Of a stretch of 64,000 nt of DNA, positions 12,446 through 24,500 are shown piece after piece. The notes beneath the pieces are model-generated. The model was not told the origin of the DNA. It saw only the letters and a program-made list of their open reading frames with translations, and searched no databases. The position numbers and the translations under genes are program-made. Within the stretch, counting starts at the first letter, position 1; every line of letters begins with the position of its first letter. The stretch is from assembly GCA_003254925.1 (NCBI GenBank), contig QANZ01010003.1:94242-158241 (forward strand). Reading direction: 5' to 3'. This stretch comes from Chamaecrista fasciculata (Eukaryota > Streptophyta > Magnoliopsida > Fabales > Fabaceae).

Positions 12446-13106
12446 TGTACCCAAGTGAGTATGGAGGAGACCCAAGTGGGGTTGAAGATAGTAGTGATGC
12501 GTTCATGAAGGCATTGGAGGACGCTTTTGAAATGGAGGATAATAATGGTGGGATTAGATTGACAAATGGGATTAAAGATCTTGGAGGTGTCATTATTGAT
12601 TTGCAAGGAGGAAACTATAAATTAGCCAAACCCATTATCTTTCCTTCTTCCCCTGCTGGAAATCTTGTGGTAACTATCTCTCTATCTCATAATATTTTTA
12701 TGCAAGTAATTTCATTTTCAGCTACAAACATCTCTATAAGACCTTAATGCATCACAAGATGAAAAGAGGGAAAGACTAAAAAAAGAGTGAGAAAGTGAGA
12801 ATTTTTATTTTGATGCTAAATTTAAATTACTATGCAGTTTCAGTTTTAAAATAGATTCAATTTAGTCCCTCAATCGTATAGATAACTTATTTTAAGTTTT
12901 GAATTTTTGAAAATTTATGATTCAATATAATTTAATTAATATCTGAGTTATATCATGACAATAGGATATTCATAAAGAAATTAACTTATAATAAATGGTG
13001 AATTTTCAAAAATTAAATTAAATATTTTAATAAATCAAATATTAAAATTATAGTGAACATATAATGCAAGACTAAAATGTTATTAGTCCATTCATATATA
13101 TATATA

Positions 13107-13140
13107 CTAGGGGCTTTGCGTGCCCTAACGGGCACGCAAA
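13107..13140 (-). mobile_element. Helitron-like 3' terminus in intron 2 of the second QRT3-like gene
   Basis: On the minus strand an 11-bp perfect stem (TTTGCGTGCCC, 4-base loop, complement) is followed after four bases by CTAG and then T, the classic Helitron end (GC-rich hairpin, CTRR, insertion before T). The stem occupies 13115-13125 and 13130-13140. The body would extend to higher coordinates; its 5' TC end was not located. There is no coding sequence. Confidence 0.6.
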
Positions 13141-15687
13141 TATGTATGTAAAATAAATAAGAGATTAAATTGTTAACTTAGTAAAGAAAGAGAGACCAAA
13201 TAGTAAATTTTCTCTTATTTTTAATTTCATAGACTATAGTTTTAAACATGGACCACCAGAAAGGGGTGAAGCCATATAATATAAGATATGATTTTTTGAT
13301 AATTATAAATATAAAAAATAATTAAAATAGTTTTTATATTAATAAAAATACTTAATTTTGAGAATTTTCCATCTGGTTCCGAATATTGAAATTGGATTTT
13401 TTTTTTGCCAAAATAGATATTGGATTATTGATAAAGTTTGATAATGAAAATTAAAGTTAATACATCTTTAATTTTGGATTCAAAGATAGTAAAAATCTTT
13501 TATCCTGCAAATTCATTAAAAAAAAAAAAGAAAATTGCCTTTTTACCACACAGATGGCCAGTGGTTTGTACACGGTGAACCGTGTATAATGGTGACAACT
13601 GTTTGGTTGTCAGTCACTCTTTCATCTTTCTCTTGGAACTATGCATCTCTATGTACCAGATCTATTTTTCATTTTTTCCAGAGTGAAATATTTACTTTTT
13701 TTACGAAATATTTACTTTTGGGTTTTTGTATCACTTTTAAAGTTAAAAAAACACTGTTTTTTGGACAGAAAGAAAAAAAATATTTTTCTTAAACTTATTT
13801 TTGATCTTCCAAGTTTCAACATTGAGAGTCTTTTGGGAGTCACTCACATGGAGTCTTTGTCTATGTGACACGTTGCAAAGCCTCACAGCACACTACCATA
13901 TGCATTTAAAGCTGAAAATTGAGCTTTCTCCATCATTATTAATACCCCAATCTCAAACTTTCATGGTTTCATTTGATGACCCACCAAGAAGGCAACAACA
14001 TCAAACACTACTTAATGAGTGCTATATTATTCATTTATTCATGCATGTAAGAATTGGAATTGTATCTTTCAAAATTCATTTATCATTTAAACATTGTACA
14101 CCTAATTCAAACAGAAATTTTGCAACCACAATTAATTGCAATCCTAACCAGCACATTGAAAGAATTCCCCAGATAGTATTACATACAGAATTTGATTTTT
14201 CTAAAGTTTGTAGAAAAAAGTATCAATAAAATGTGAATCCCAAACCAATAGTGTTTCTCTTGAGAAATCCCTATCCTTATATTCGCCTATTTGGAGAAAA
14301 TTTATTTTTTTTATGTCTAAATTTGTTGCAAAACTGATATTTAATCCTTGAACATTAAAAATACATTTTTTTGATCTCGTCTATAAGATATTATTTGTGA
14401 TGATTAAATAGTTGATATTTATAAAAAATTAGAAATCAAAAAGTGCATTTCCATATCCATGGACTAAATCTTAATTTTTGGACAAATTTAAAATCTAAAA
14501 AGTAAGCTTGCTTATTTATTTGTGCAAGTAAAATTTGTGTGGTAAAAAGAACTATAAAATGTGAGTCATTTTCCCTCTTTATTAGAAGTATCTACCTAAA
14601 ATTGGACTTACTAACTACATGTGTGGTTGATTAGGTTAAAGGAGGAACCTTGAGAGCAACTGATACATTTCCAGGTGACAGGCATCTAGTTGAACTAGGC
14701 TCATCAAACTCCCCAGAACTTCATAATCAAGTAGGACTCTCAGATGCTGATGGCTTCAATAGCAAGAAAGCACAAAATGATGAAATCCACTATGAAGACA
14801 TAACCTTCCGAGACATCTTATTCGACTCGAGCTTTCGAGGAGGAGGGATTCTCATCACTGATTCAGCTAGAATCCGAATAGACAACTGCTTTTTTCTCCA
14901 CTTCACCACCGAAGGAATTTTGGTCCAACGCGGCCACGAAACATTCATCTCGAGTAGTTTTCTTGGGCAACACTCAACCGTTGGCGGAGACAAAGGCGAG
15001 AAGGAATTTTCTGGCACTGCCATTGATCTTGCTAGCAATGATAATGCGATCACAGATGTAGCGATTTTCTCAGCAGCTATTGGGATTGTGCTAAGGGGTC
15101 AGGCTAATATGGTCACTGGGGTTCACTGTTATAACAAAGCAACATATTTTGGTGGTATAGGCATATTGGTGAAATTGGCTGGAAATTCACAAACCAGAAT
15201 AGATAATTGTTACTTGGATTATACAGGCATAGTCATGGAAGACCCTGTACAAGTTCATGTCACTAATGGGTTATTCTTAGGAGATGCTAATATTGTGTTG
15301 AAGTCTATCAAAGGTCTAATTCTGGGGTTAAATATAGTTAATAATATGTTTACTGGGAACCCAAATAAAATGGTTCCAATTGTGAATTTAGATGGGGAGT
15401 TTAGTAACATTGATCAAGTGGTGATTGATAGGAACAATGTGAATGGCATGAGCTTGAGATCAACGGTTGGGAAGTTAACAGTATCAGGAAATGGGACAAA
15501 ATGGATGGCTGATTTTTCAAGGGTTTTGGTATTTCCCAATCGGATTAGTCATTTTCAGTATTCTTTTCATGCTCAAGAGGAAGCTAGATTTGTAGCACAT
15601 TGTGTGACCAATATGTCAGATAATGTGGTGGTTGTGGAAACCCAGAATGAAGTTAAAGGGTTGGTATCCTTCACTGTTGAGCAATGA

Positions 15688-16431
15688 GGAAGAAGCAAGT
15701 AATTTGATTCCTCCGATGTACGATATATAATCACACAAGCATAAATTAGACGCTTGTTAATCTGGTTTATCTCTAGTTCTAGACACTAGTATTAGCGTAT
15801 GGAATAATTCTGTTTATTTCATGCAAATTTCAATTTCAATCATCTGTATTTCATTTTTGTACTGTATGTGACAAATAGAAGGCAATAAAAAAAATGCTAA
15901 TTATCACATATCTCAAACGAGTGGCTGAAGATGGCATAGCAAGTCACTTTACTTCAATGAAAAGTTAAAAATTATTAAGCAACCAATTTCATAATCAAAA
16001 CTCTGCATTATAAAATAAATAACTTCCCATTCTTTCATAACAAACAATATAATTTTCATTCTGATTTAATATTGAAGCAGACAGCAAAGAATATCAAACA
16101 TGTATTAATATTGTTCCATCATTCTACAACTTTTGTAGGAAATGAATCCCATATTCCGATGCAATTCATTATGGGATCCAATTATAGAGAAAGAGAGTAA
16201 TGGAGCTCACATAGGACTTCTCAGTGAGTCTGGAGGCATGGCTTAATTTTAGTGAATCACTAGGACCCAACTCACTTAAATTTTTTCTTATAAAAAAAAA
16301 ATAAGAGAATACTGGAGCTCACATAGGACTCAACTGAGTGGGGTGGGACTCACTCCTCTCGTCTCCCTCAAACTGGATGCCCTGTAATACTGTAGAGGAT
16401 CAAAGTCTGCTTTATACATTCATAATTTTGA
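15688..16431. other. Convergent intergenic region between QRT3-like copy 2 and the RRM gene
   Basis: It contains the 3' UTRs of two convergent genes. A short direct repeat with core ggagctcacataggact occurs at about 16203 and 16314. No gene or transposon is recognised. Confidence 0.5.
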
Positions 16432-19168
16432 TCAGTACCAGCAATCCGCCACCTCTTCTTGCTCCGGGACATGCGACTTCTTTGGGGGGCCAGAAGTCTT
16501 TGGGCGCCCGCCAAAAGCATCCCTCCCGGGTTTTGCAAGTTCCACAAAAATCATGCGGCCATCAAATACCTACAGAAATTGGATAGGAGAAATGACAAAA
16601 CATTCAGTTTTCATTATTTATAAACTAGACATGCGGATGAAAAGAAAGAACCACTGAACCTTCTGATCCATGGCTTCTAGTGCGAGCATGGCATCATCTT
16701 GACAAGTGTATTGAATAAAGGCATATCCCTTAGATCTTTTTGTGGTGTCTTTAATCATTTTAACTGCAAGAAAATGGACATGACTCAAGAGGCAGATGTT
16801 GCATTAATGAAAGTTGATGAACATTCATGCACTTACCTTCAGCAATCTCGCCAAAATTTGAAAACTCCTTCTCAAGATTAGTTTCATCAACAGAATATGG
16901 TAAATCTGCTACAAAATTTGAACAATTAAAAGTTGATATAAACAGAGCAGATGAAAGAAAAATACAATGTGTTGCATATAGGTTTGGAGAATAAAATTTT
17001 GAAGTGACAGGAAAAGACATAAAATTGTAGAAATACATCATTAAATTTAGAATAATATGCATCGAACAATCAATTAGAATAATATAGATTGAATTTTAAG
17101 TCAAAATATGACTTTGATCTAATAGTATCAGTTGATGCCACTGTAGACAAAAACTGCTGGAATAGGTAGATATAGAAGAGACAGTATAGTGGGCAACAAA
17201 AAGCAGAGGCTTTCACAGGTTGGTGAGACAGCCAGTACATCTGTCCAAGGAGTTTTTTTTTTTTTTTTTTTTTAAATNTTTTTTTTTAAATTGAGATGAT
17301 TCATTGTTCTTGATAAGAGGGTGCTTCAGTATGTTACTGAAAATATATAATCTTACATGTCAAAAGCACATAATATAGCTAACTAGCTAATCAATTTTAT
17401 TGAAAATTTGAGGACATAATGAAGACTGTAGGTCTATATCATTGTAATCCACAAGTCTTATTTGTGAATATTTGTCAGATTCCCATCCAGCGGATGTTCA
17501 CCTTCATATAGTCAACACTCCAGTTCCATTCATTGATAGGAAAAAATAGATGTTCTCGAGTAAGAAGATAAATATATGAGCATTTGATAAAAAAAATTCT
17601 CCCTTCTCATTTTTCCCAGGGATAGTATTGTTTCCCTGACATCCTAGCGGCTTTCAGCCTTAAGAGGAAACTTCCTTGTCTGACATGCAAAAGGACTCAA
17701 ATGGGCTGATGCCCTTTTTTGTTTTTTTATCTTCAGTCCTGTCATTTCAAATTTATATTTATTTTTCAAGGATTTCTGATCTTATTGTATTGTACATTTA
17801 ATATTGCAGCTTTGTAATCTGAGGCATTGAGGAAAACTTCCTTTTCGAGAAAATAAGCTGTTAGAGTGAAAGAAGTGTAAAAGGTGAAATTAAACACATG
17901 ACCATCCTATACAAAGAAACTAAGCTTTTAGACCCTTCAAATATCTCCGCATACTAGGAAAGAAAGCCACAGAGTATAGGAAAGCCTTATTTCAAAGAAT
18001 ATGTGGAGACAGGTATTTTGCTAAAAACCTAGGGTTTTACAAGGTAATAAAAGACATGACAATCCTAAACCGATAATATGGGGGATCGCCATTGCTATAG
18101 GCAATGGACCAAACACCCAAACACAGATCCTTGTGCTCAGTTCAACTCCCAACACCCAAAAGAGAGAAATTGGACCAAGGAATAAAGCAATCCACATTGT
18201 GTTCTTTTAACAAAGTGAACGCCAAGCAGTAAAACTGATTTAGTAATAAACTGATAAGATAATATGGTGGATCGCATTGCTATAGGCATCCTATCTATCC
18301 TTTCTTATGGATTCATTTATTTTTTTTCCTTTTTGCCTTGCATCCATTTTATATTTCCAACTTTGTATTACTATTTGACATACATAAAAGCAAGCAACTG
18401 AGGCAGATGAAATCATCAAAAGGACTATGAACTCGAGTGAATTTCAATATGTAATTTATATCACGATTTTACTTTATTTATTTTTGGCACCATCAATTGC
18501 CTATATTTTTGTTTAGTTCCTAAAATCATTGCATTTCATTCCTAACAATTTGACTCCAAGTTCCTAGCATTCAGCTTTTTATATATTATGCAAACCAAGC
18601 TCACTTCACCTAACTGTCCAAAACTGTGAAATCAGGTTTAAATTCACAGCGACCTGCATATGCCCTATATCACTGTCCTATCTAAAAGTCAAATAAGCTG
18701 TATACAGGGATGCACAATTATAGACAAATTCAAACAAACCCAAAATCAGTCTCTCAATTTATTTCCCTACACATCAATCAGATACCCAATTTGTATAAAT
18801 ATAGAGTCCAAATTTTCCCCATGGTATACGCAAAAACTTCTCTTCTCTCTATGAAAGCGTGAAAACATAAGAATTCTCTGTTTTCAATTGTATAATCCCA
18901 AAAGCACCAAAACAACCTAATTCCATGAAAGCATAGGCAAAAGGGCATAAACGAAAAACATGCATAAGAACAGAAGTAATTAAGGGGTCAATGGAAGACG
19001 AAGAAGATTACTTTTTACAACAATTTTGCTTGCAAGCGGATAGTCATAGAGAGAGGCTTTGAGTGTGAGCTTCAAAGGAAAAGGATTGATTGATGAATTT
19101 GATTGGAATGCTCTAAGTGTGGCCGAAGGGAATGCGTAGACAGGAGAAAACGACGCCGTCGCGAACAT
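16432..19168 (-). CDS. Organelle-targeted single-RRM RNA-binding protein (4 exons)
   Basis: Exons on the minus strand are 19168-19012, 16905-16837, 16763-16660 and 16569-16432. All junctions are GT-AG and the frame stays open, giving 155 residues. Residues 1 to about 45 are rich in Ser, Ala, Phe and Leu with few acidic residues, as in a transit peptide. The RRM follows: RNP2 is IVVKNLP, created across the first splice junction, and RNP1 is KGYAFIQY, then a VFDGRMIFVELAKPG strand. The tail is short and proline/lysine-rich and ends CWY. It resembles the small RRM protein encoded by Arabidopsis At4g20030, which from memory lies near QRT3. It likely binds RNA in plastids or mitochondria; the target is unknown. 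Intron 1 is 2.1 kb and contains an N in a poly-T run at 17278. Confidence 0.86.
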
Positions 19169-19571
19169 GGTGACTCAGAGAGTGAACAAGAACATGACGG
19201 CGAAAACAGCAAAACCCAGAAACCATAAATTCCACCCACGCTAATTTATCCAAAAAGCGTAATTTTGAACCAAAAAAGAAAGAAAATAAATTTTATAATT
19301 TTATCTTTCGAAATAGAATTATTAATATACTTAATGTTTAATTAACATATTATATTAGTTTAAGAAAAAATAGTATAAATTACACTTTTGGTACTTTGAG
19401 GTCTCTACCGCTACTCTTTTAGTACTCTGAACAATTTTTCCGTTAATTTTTTGAAATCTATCTCTGAATTTGGATGCTCAAAAATTTTGGAGAGAATTTA
19501 GAGTCAAGTTTTAAAAAGCAACGTTTTAATTTTTGTTGTGCCAAAATGTTGGACAAATTTTGAGTTTTAGT

Positions 19572-20325
19572 CAATGTTGTTAAACCCGGACCGGACCGGC
19601 CGGGAGCCGAAGTGCAAGGCGGTCTGGTTCAACAAAAAAAACCGAAGTGGGGGTTGGACCGGGAATAACCGGTAAAAAACCGGAAAACCGAATCCAACCG
19701 TTGGACCGAACCGACGGTTTGAGGATTTTTTTTTTCATTTCAGATTTTTTTTTTCATTTCACTGTCTTCTTGGGGTAAAACTATACTTCTGCCCCCCAAA
19801 CTTTCTAATTTCTAGGCTCCTACCCCCTTTATTCTTTGAAACATCACATTAAGACCCTTAAAACTACTCAACTCCTCCACCATTGTATTCCTCATTTTGT
19901 CTACAACACTCCCATACCTTTGTTTCATTCTCATAATTATTTTTAACGTAACTTACAAACACATCTTTCACTTCTTTACTTTTCAGTTTAGTCCCTGGCA
20001 GATTCTCTTTCATACTTTTACCTCTTTTTTCACCTATTTTACCATTCATTAGTTATATCCTTTCAAAGTCTCATTGTAAATTATACTTCCATAATTATTT
20101 TATGCCTCTCAAATTCTATTATCTATCAAAAAGGTCCTTCTTCAACAATTGGGGTGTTACATCTCTTAGACCCCAAAAAAAATATAGAGGGTTTATATTT
20201 GATATATTAAAAATAATTATTTATTGCGTCATCCGGTCCGACCAATGGTTCAACCGGTTCAACCAATCAAACCGTGAACCGAACACTTTTCCGAGTCTTT
20301 GTCCGGTTCGGTTATGACAACACTG
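19572..20325. mobile_element. Non-autonomous hAT element, ACCGG-rich
   Basis: The ends CAATGTTGTTAAACC and (complement) CAGTGTTGTCATAACC are inverted repeats, flanked by an 8-bp duplication GTTTTAGT (19564-19571 and 20326-20333). Subterminal zones are full of ACCGG/CCGGT motifs. The interior has no transposase. An 8-bp target duplication and CA(A/G)TGTTG ends are typical of hAT elements. Confidence 0.8.
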
Positions 20326-20440
20326 GTTTTAGTAAGCTCACGTGTAGATCACATGTTAAATTCTATCCAAAAATAATGGAAAAATTGTTTACACTACCAA
20401 AAGGGTAGTGGAGACCTCTGAGTACCAAAATATACATTTT

Positions 20441-20640
20441 TTTGTAGTTTAAAATTTAGGTGAGTTAGGCCCGGGAGTTCACCAAGGTCACAACAGGCCT
20501 CCCCAGGCTCTATGAGCGCTTAGAGAGGTATTTACAGATCGTCGACCAACAAGGCCCTCACATCGGCAGTAAGAATTGAACCCACGACCTTGTGGGTAAT
20601 GAGTCGACTCTAACCAACTGGGTCAATCTTTGTTGGCACA
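20441..20640 (-). mobile_element. tRNA-derived SINE
   Basis: On the minus strand a box A-like sequence (cagttggttagagtcga, about 20605-20622) precedes a box B-like sequence (ggtcgtgggttcaattc, about 20573-20589), the internal RNA polymerase III promoter of a tRNA-derived SINE. The 200-bp insert is flanked by a perfect 14-bp direct repeat AAAATATACATTTT (20427-20440 and 20641-20654). The 3' side on the minus strand ends in a short A-rich tail. Confidence 0.85.
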
Positions 20641-21591
20641 AAAATATACATTTTAAACCACGTAACACCAAAGTAGAATGTGATCAAACTACAAAATACT
20701 AAAGTATAATTTACCTAAAAGAAAATTATATTGATGTCGCTTTAGATATCTCATGTATATCAAATTGTTTTCAAATTTTTTTTTTGGTAAATTTGTTTTC
20801 AAATTTTAAAATACTGATAAAGATGACAAAAAAAATTATTTTAAAGATAAAAGGAAAAAAATCTAAAAGAGAAATTGGATTAAATCCTATAATCTTTCAT
20901 CCTCCCCACAAATTACGCTGCATTAATTAATTATTATAATAAGAATACATAAAAACTAATTAATTATGAACTAGAAATAGTGTGTTACTGGTTAACCGGT
21001 TGTCAACTTAGCTTGTCATGTTTAAAAGTGGATGGATCTTTTAATAAAATCATCATCAAATTTCTTTAAAATTTAAGTAGATAGAAGTTATCAAACAATT
21101 AAAGATAGCTTTTTTTTAACAACAATTAAAGATAGTTTGAATAATGAGAATAAGTTTTAAAAAGTTCAAAATCGGAAGCAACAAAATCTTACTTCATATA
21201 TCAAACTTTAATGAAAATCGATAGCTGATAACAAATCCAACCTGTAGTCAAGATTTTTTTCGATAAATTAATAAAAAATTATAATTATGTATCTGAATTA
21301 TAAATACATTTAACAGTAAAATAATTTATTATTATTTTTATCTTTTTCATATCCCTAACCAATATGAAAACTTAAAAAACAAAGAATTAGACATATATTC
21401 AAGTAAGATGCGTATAGAGTAATTATAAAATATGGTACTTTAACTCTAATAGAGTTTTAGTCGACTAGGACTTCTAGATGATACGATATCTATTCAAATA
21501 TATCTATATAAGCTCCACTGCCTAATTATAAATATAACTCATACGTACACAGTTCATAATTAAGTGCATTCAGTTTGAGAAGGCAAGCGAG

Positions 21592-24500
21592 ATGAAGATG
21601 GTGGTATCCCCAGAAACCACATTCTTATGGTTTTGTTTGCTTAGTTTCATCGTTCTTGGAATTTCTGCCATTGAAGTAACACATGATGGAAGAGCCATCA
21701 AAATTGATGGCCAACGTAGGCTTCTTTTCTCTGGTTCTATTCATTATCCCAGAAGCACACCTCAGGTAATTAATTAATTAATATATTTCATCATCATCAT
21801 AATCATATATATGATATTAACATCTCTTCTTGTTAATCTTTCGTTATATATAACATGCTCATATTTGAATTATTATCATTATATATAGATGTGGCCGGAC
21901 CTAATTGCAAAGGCTAAAGAAGGAGGATTAGATACAATTGAAACCTATGTTTTCTGGAATGCTCATGAGCCACTTCGTCGTCAATATGATTTTACTGGCA
22001 ATAATGACCTCATTAGATTTATCAAGACTATTCAAGATGCAGGTCTTTATTCTGTTCTTCGTATTGGTCCATATGTTTGTGCTGAATGGAATTACGGGTA
22101 AATTTAGTTAATTATTGTATTTTGATTTTTTTTATGCTATGCACATTATTGTTGTTGTCAATTTTATAATCCACAATTCTTATCATTTTTCTTATATGTT
22201 TTAGAGGAATCCCGGTGTGGGTGCATAATTTGCCAGGTGTTGAGATACGAACAGCAAATAAAGTGTTCATGGTAAGAAAATTAAGTTATTTCATTATAAA
22301 ATAGTGTTTTTTTTCATATATTATTTAAAACAGAATTATCACAAAGTTATTCACTTATTCTTACTCTGTTTTTTTGGCTTTAATAGAATGAGATGCAAAA
22401 TTTTACAACATTGATTGTGGATATGCTTAAAAAGGAGAAACTCTTTGCTTCTCAAGGTGGTCCTATAATTATTGCTCAGGTACTAAATAGTGGTTAGTTG
22501 ATTTGTTTTTGTTTGAAAAGATTATATAACAATTAGCTTATTAAATTATCTTAAATTCATAGATTGAGAACGAGTATGGCAATGTGATATCATCTTATGG
22601 AGATGCTGGAAAAGCATACATAGATTGGTGTGCTGAGATGGCCGAATCCTTTAATATTGGAGTTCCTTGGATCATGTGTCAACAGAGTGATGCTCCTCAA
22701 CCAATGGTATAATTAATTAAATTTTAATTTTACATTATATTGAATTAATAACATTCTTTCTAATAATAATTTTATTATTTTTTTAATCAGATCAACACTT
22801 GCAATGGTTATTACTGTGATAACTTCCAACCCAATAATCCTAACAGCCCTAAGATGTGGACAGAAAATTGGGTAGGCTGGTAAGTGTTAACTTTCTAAAA
22901 TTGAAGTTCATTCATTCTGTTTTATATTTGATCAAATATTTTTGCAAATTGTTTTTGTGAATATTTAAGGTTTAAGAGTTGGGGTGAAAGAGATCCACAT
23001 AGAACAGCTGAAGATGTTGCCTATGCTGTAGCAAGATTTTACCAAACTGGAGGAACCTTCCAAAACTACTATATGGTAAATAATTATGTTCATATTTGAA
23101 GTTTAAACATATTAGCTATCTTAAATTCCTAAATGTAATATCATAATTCATCATACATGTTTTTTGATTTCAGTATCATGGTGGAACTAACTTTGGTAGA
23201 ACAGCTGGTGGTCCATACATAAGCACTTCATATGATTATGATGCACCTCTTGATGAATATGGTATACATCCTAACTACATTTATATAATTTAATGTTCAA
23301 TTCAATATACTTAAATTTGAATGAATAAAACATTTATATAGTTTGATTTGTGTCATATATTTGTAGGCAACATTGCCCAACCAAAGTGGGGTCATCTAAA
23401 ACAGCTTCACCAAACTTTGAAGTCAATGGAGAAAAGCCTTACCTATGGAAATGTTTCTGACACTGATCTTGGCAATTCTGTCAAGGTAAAATACTTTAAC
23501 CACTATATATGGTATTCTAAAAAATAATTACTGAATACTGAATACATATTTCTATATGTTCGATGTTTATAAATTTTATTGTTATTATTATTTTAGGCCA
23601 CTGTGTATGCTACAAATGAATCCTCAAGCTGCTTTTTGAGCAACACCAACACAACTTCTGATGCCACAGTGACATTTAGAGGAAAGCAATACACAGTTCC
23701 TGCTTGGTCTGTTAGTCTTCTCCCAGATTGTCAAAACGAAGAGTATAACACAGCAAAGGTGAGGTTATATATACTAAATGGAGAAATTATATTTTTTAGT
23801 TCTTAAATTTATCTCAAAACTACTATTTAGTCCTTGAATATTTTAGTCCCTGATTTTTTTTACAAGTATCAACTCTTTAGTCTTCATAGATAATGTTTCA
23901 GTGACTGAATAGGCAACATTTGTATCAAAAGTCTAGTTTCAATATCTAGAGACTAAATTATAATTTTGAGACAAATTAAAGTGCCAAAAAAAAGATTTTC
24001 TTAATTTCTTCATTGGCATGAATTAGTGTGTTATACAGATAATCAACAACACATGACCTATCTGCTATAAATTTTGTGGTTAATTAGGTGAATGTTCAAA
24101 CCTCGGTTATGACACATAAACCAAACAAAGCAGAAGAGCAGCCAAAATCTTTGAAATGGGTGTGGAGGCCTGAGAATATTAATGATGCTCTCCATGGCAA
24201 ATCTCATTCTTCTGCAAACGCACTTTTTGATCAAAAAGATGTTACTAATGATGTTAGCGACTACCTTTGGTACATGACCAAGTAATGATCATACTCACTT
24301 TTCTTTCTTTCTCTGTTTTATTATTTTATTACATTGTCTGTTCTTGTTGTGTTTGTGCTACATATAATAACCTTTCTTTCTTTCATTTGACAGACTTCAT
24401 CTTGACAAAACTGATCCTATTTTGAGCAATGATATGTATCTTAGAATCAATGGTAGCGGCCATGCAGTTCATGCATTTGTCAATGGACAACATATTGGTA

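Larger units (their letters stand above)
8216..15687 (+). pseudogene. QRT3-like: QUARTET3-like polygalacturonase, second tandem copy, exon 2 split by a retrotransposon
   Basis: Exon 1 is 8216-8383 (signal peptide MNMRLQAAAFVVLLLFMV). Exon 2 begins at 8499 (KSRRVMY) and is cut after 8519 by a retrotransposon LTR; it resumes at 12451 (PSEYGGDPSG) and ends at 12669. Exon 3 is 14635-15687. Without the insertion the exons would total about 486 residues in one frame, with paralogue-like sequence throughout and no other stop seen. The break is therefore recent or present in only one haplotype. As assembled the transcript would read into the LTR and stop at once: the codon after tac is tga. The best call is an insertion allele of an otherwise intact gene. 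Expression of the downstream exons alone would lack the signal peptide. Confidence 0.85.
19372..20717. mobile_element. MULE-like element with long inverted ends, host of the nested insertions
   Basis: The left end reads ataaattacacttttggtac and then gaggtctctaccgctactct. The right side (20370-20437, resumed after the SINE to 20717) is the inverted counterpart, ending in actaaagtataatttacc. The arms match over about 70 bp near the inner side. They resemble the GGGTAAATTAC family found elsewhere in the window. No clean 9-bp target duplication was found, so the borders are approximate. Confidence 0.5.
19169..21591. other. Intergenic region with nested transposons, then beta-galactosidase promoter
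   Basis: It holds an outer MULE-like element (about 19372-20717), a hAT element (19572-20325) and a SINE (20441-20640), listed separately. The stretch 20720-21590 is AT-rich with a TATA-like ctatataagc at about 21504-21513, roughly 80 bases before the beta-galactosidase ATG. The divergent RRM gene must be promoted from near 19200-19300. Confidence 0.6.

Noticed and set aside
13535-14229. Three ORFs of 75-142 codons in intron 2 of the second QRT3-like gene
   Set aside because: No recognisable domain, overlapping frames, and inside an intron homologous in position to that of the paralogue.
20573-20622. Functional tRNA gene on the minus strand
   Set aside because: Box A and box B are present but the flanks do not fold into a cloverleaf acceptor stem; the 14-bp target duplication and tail show a SINE.
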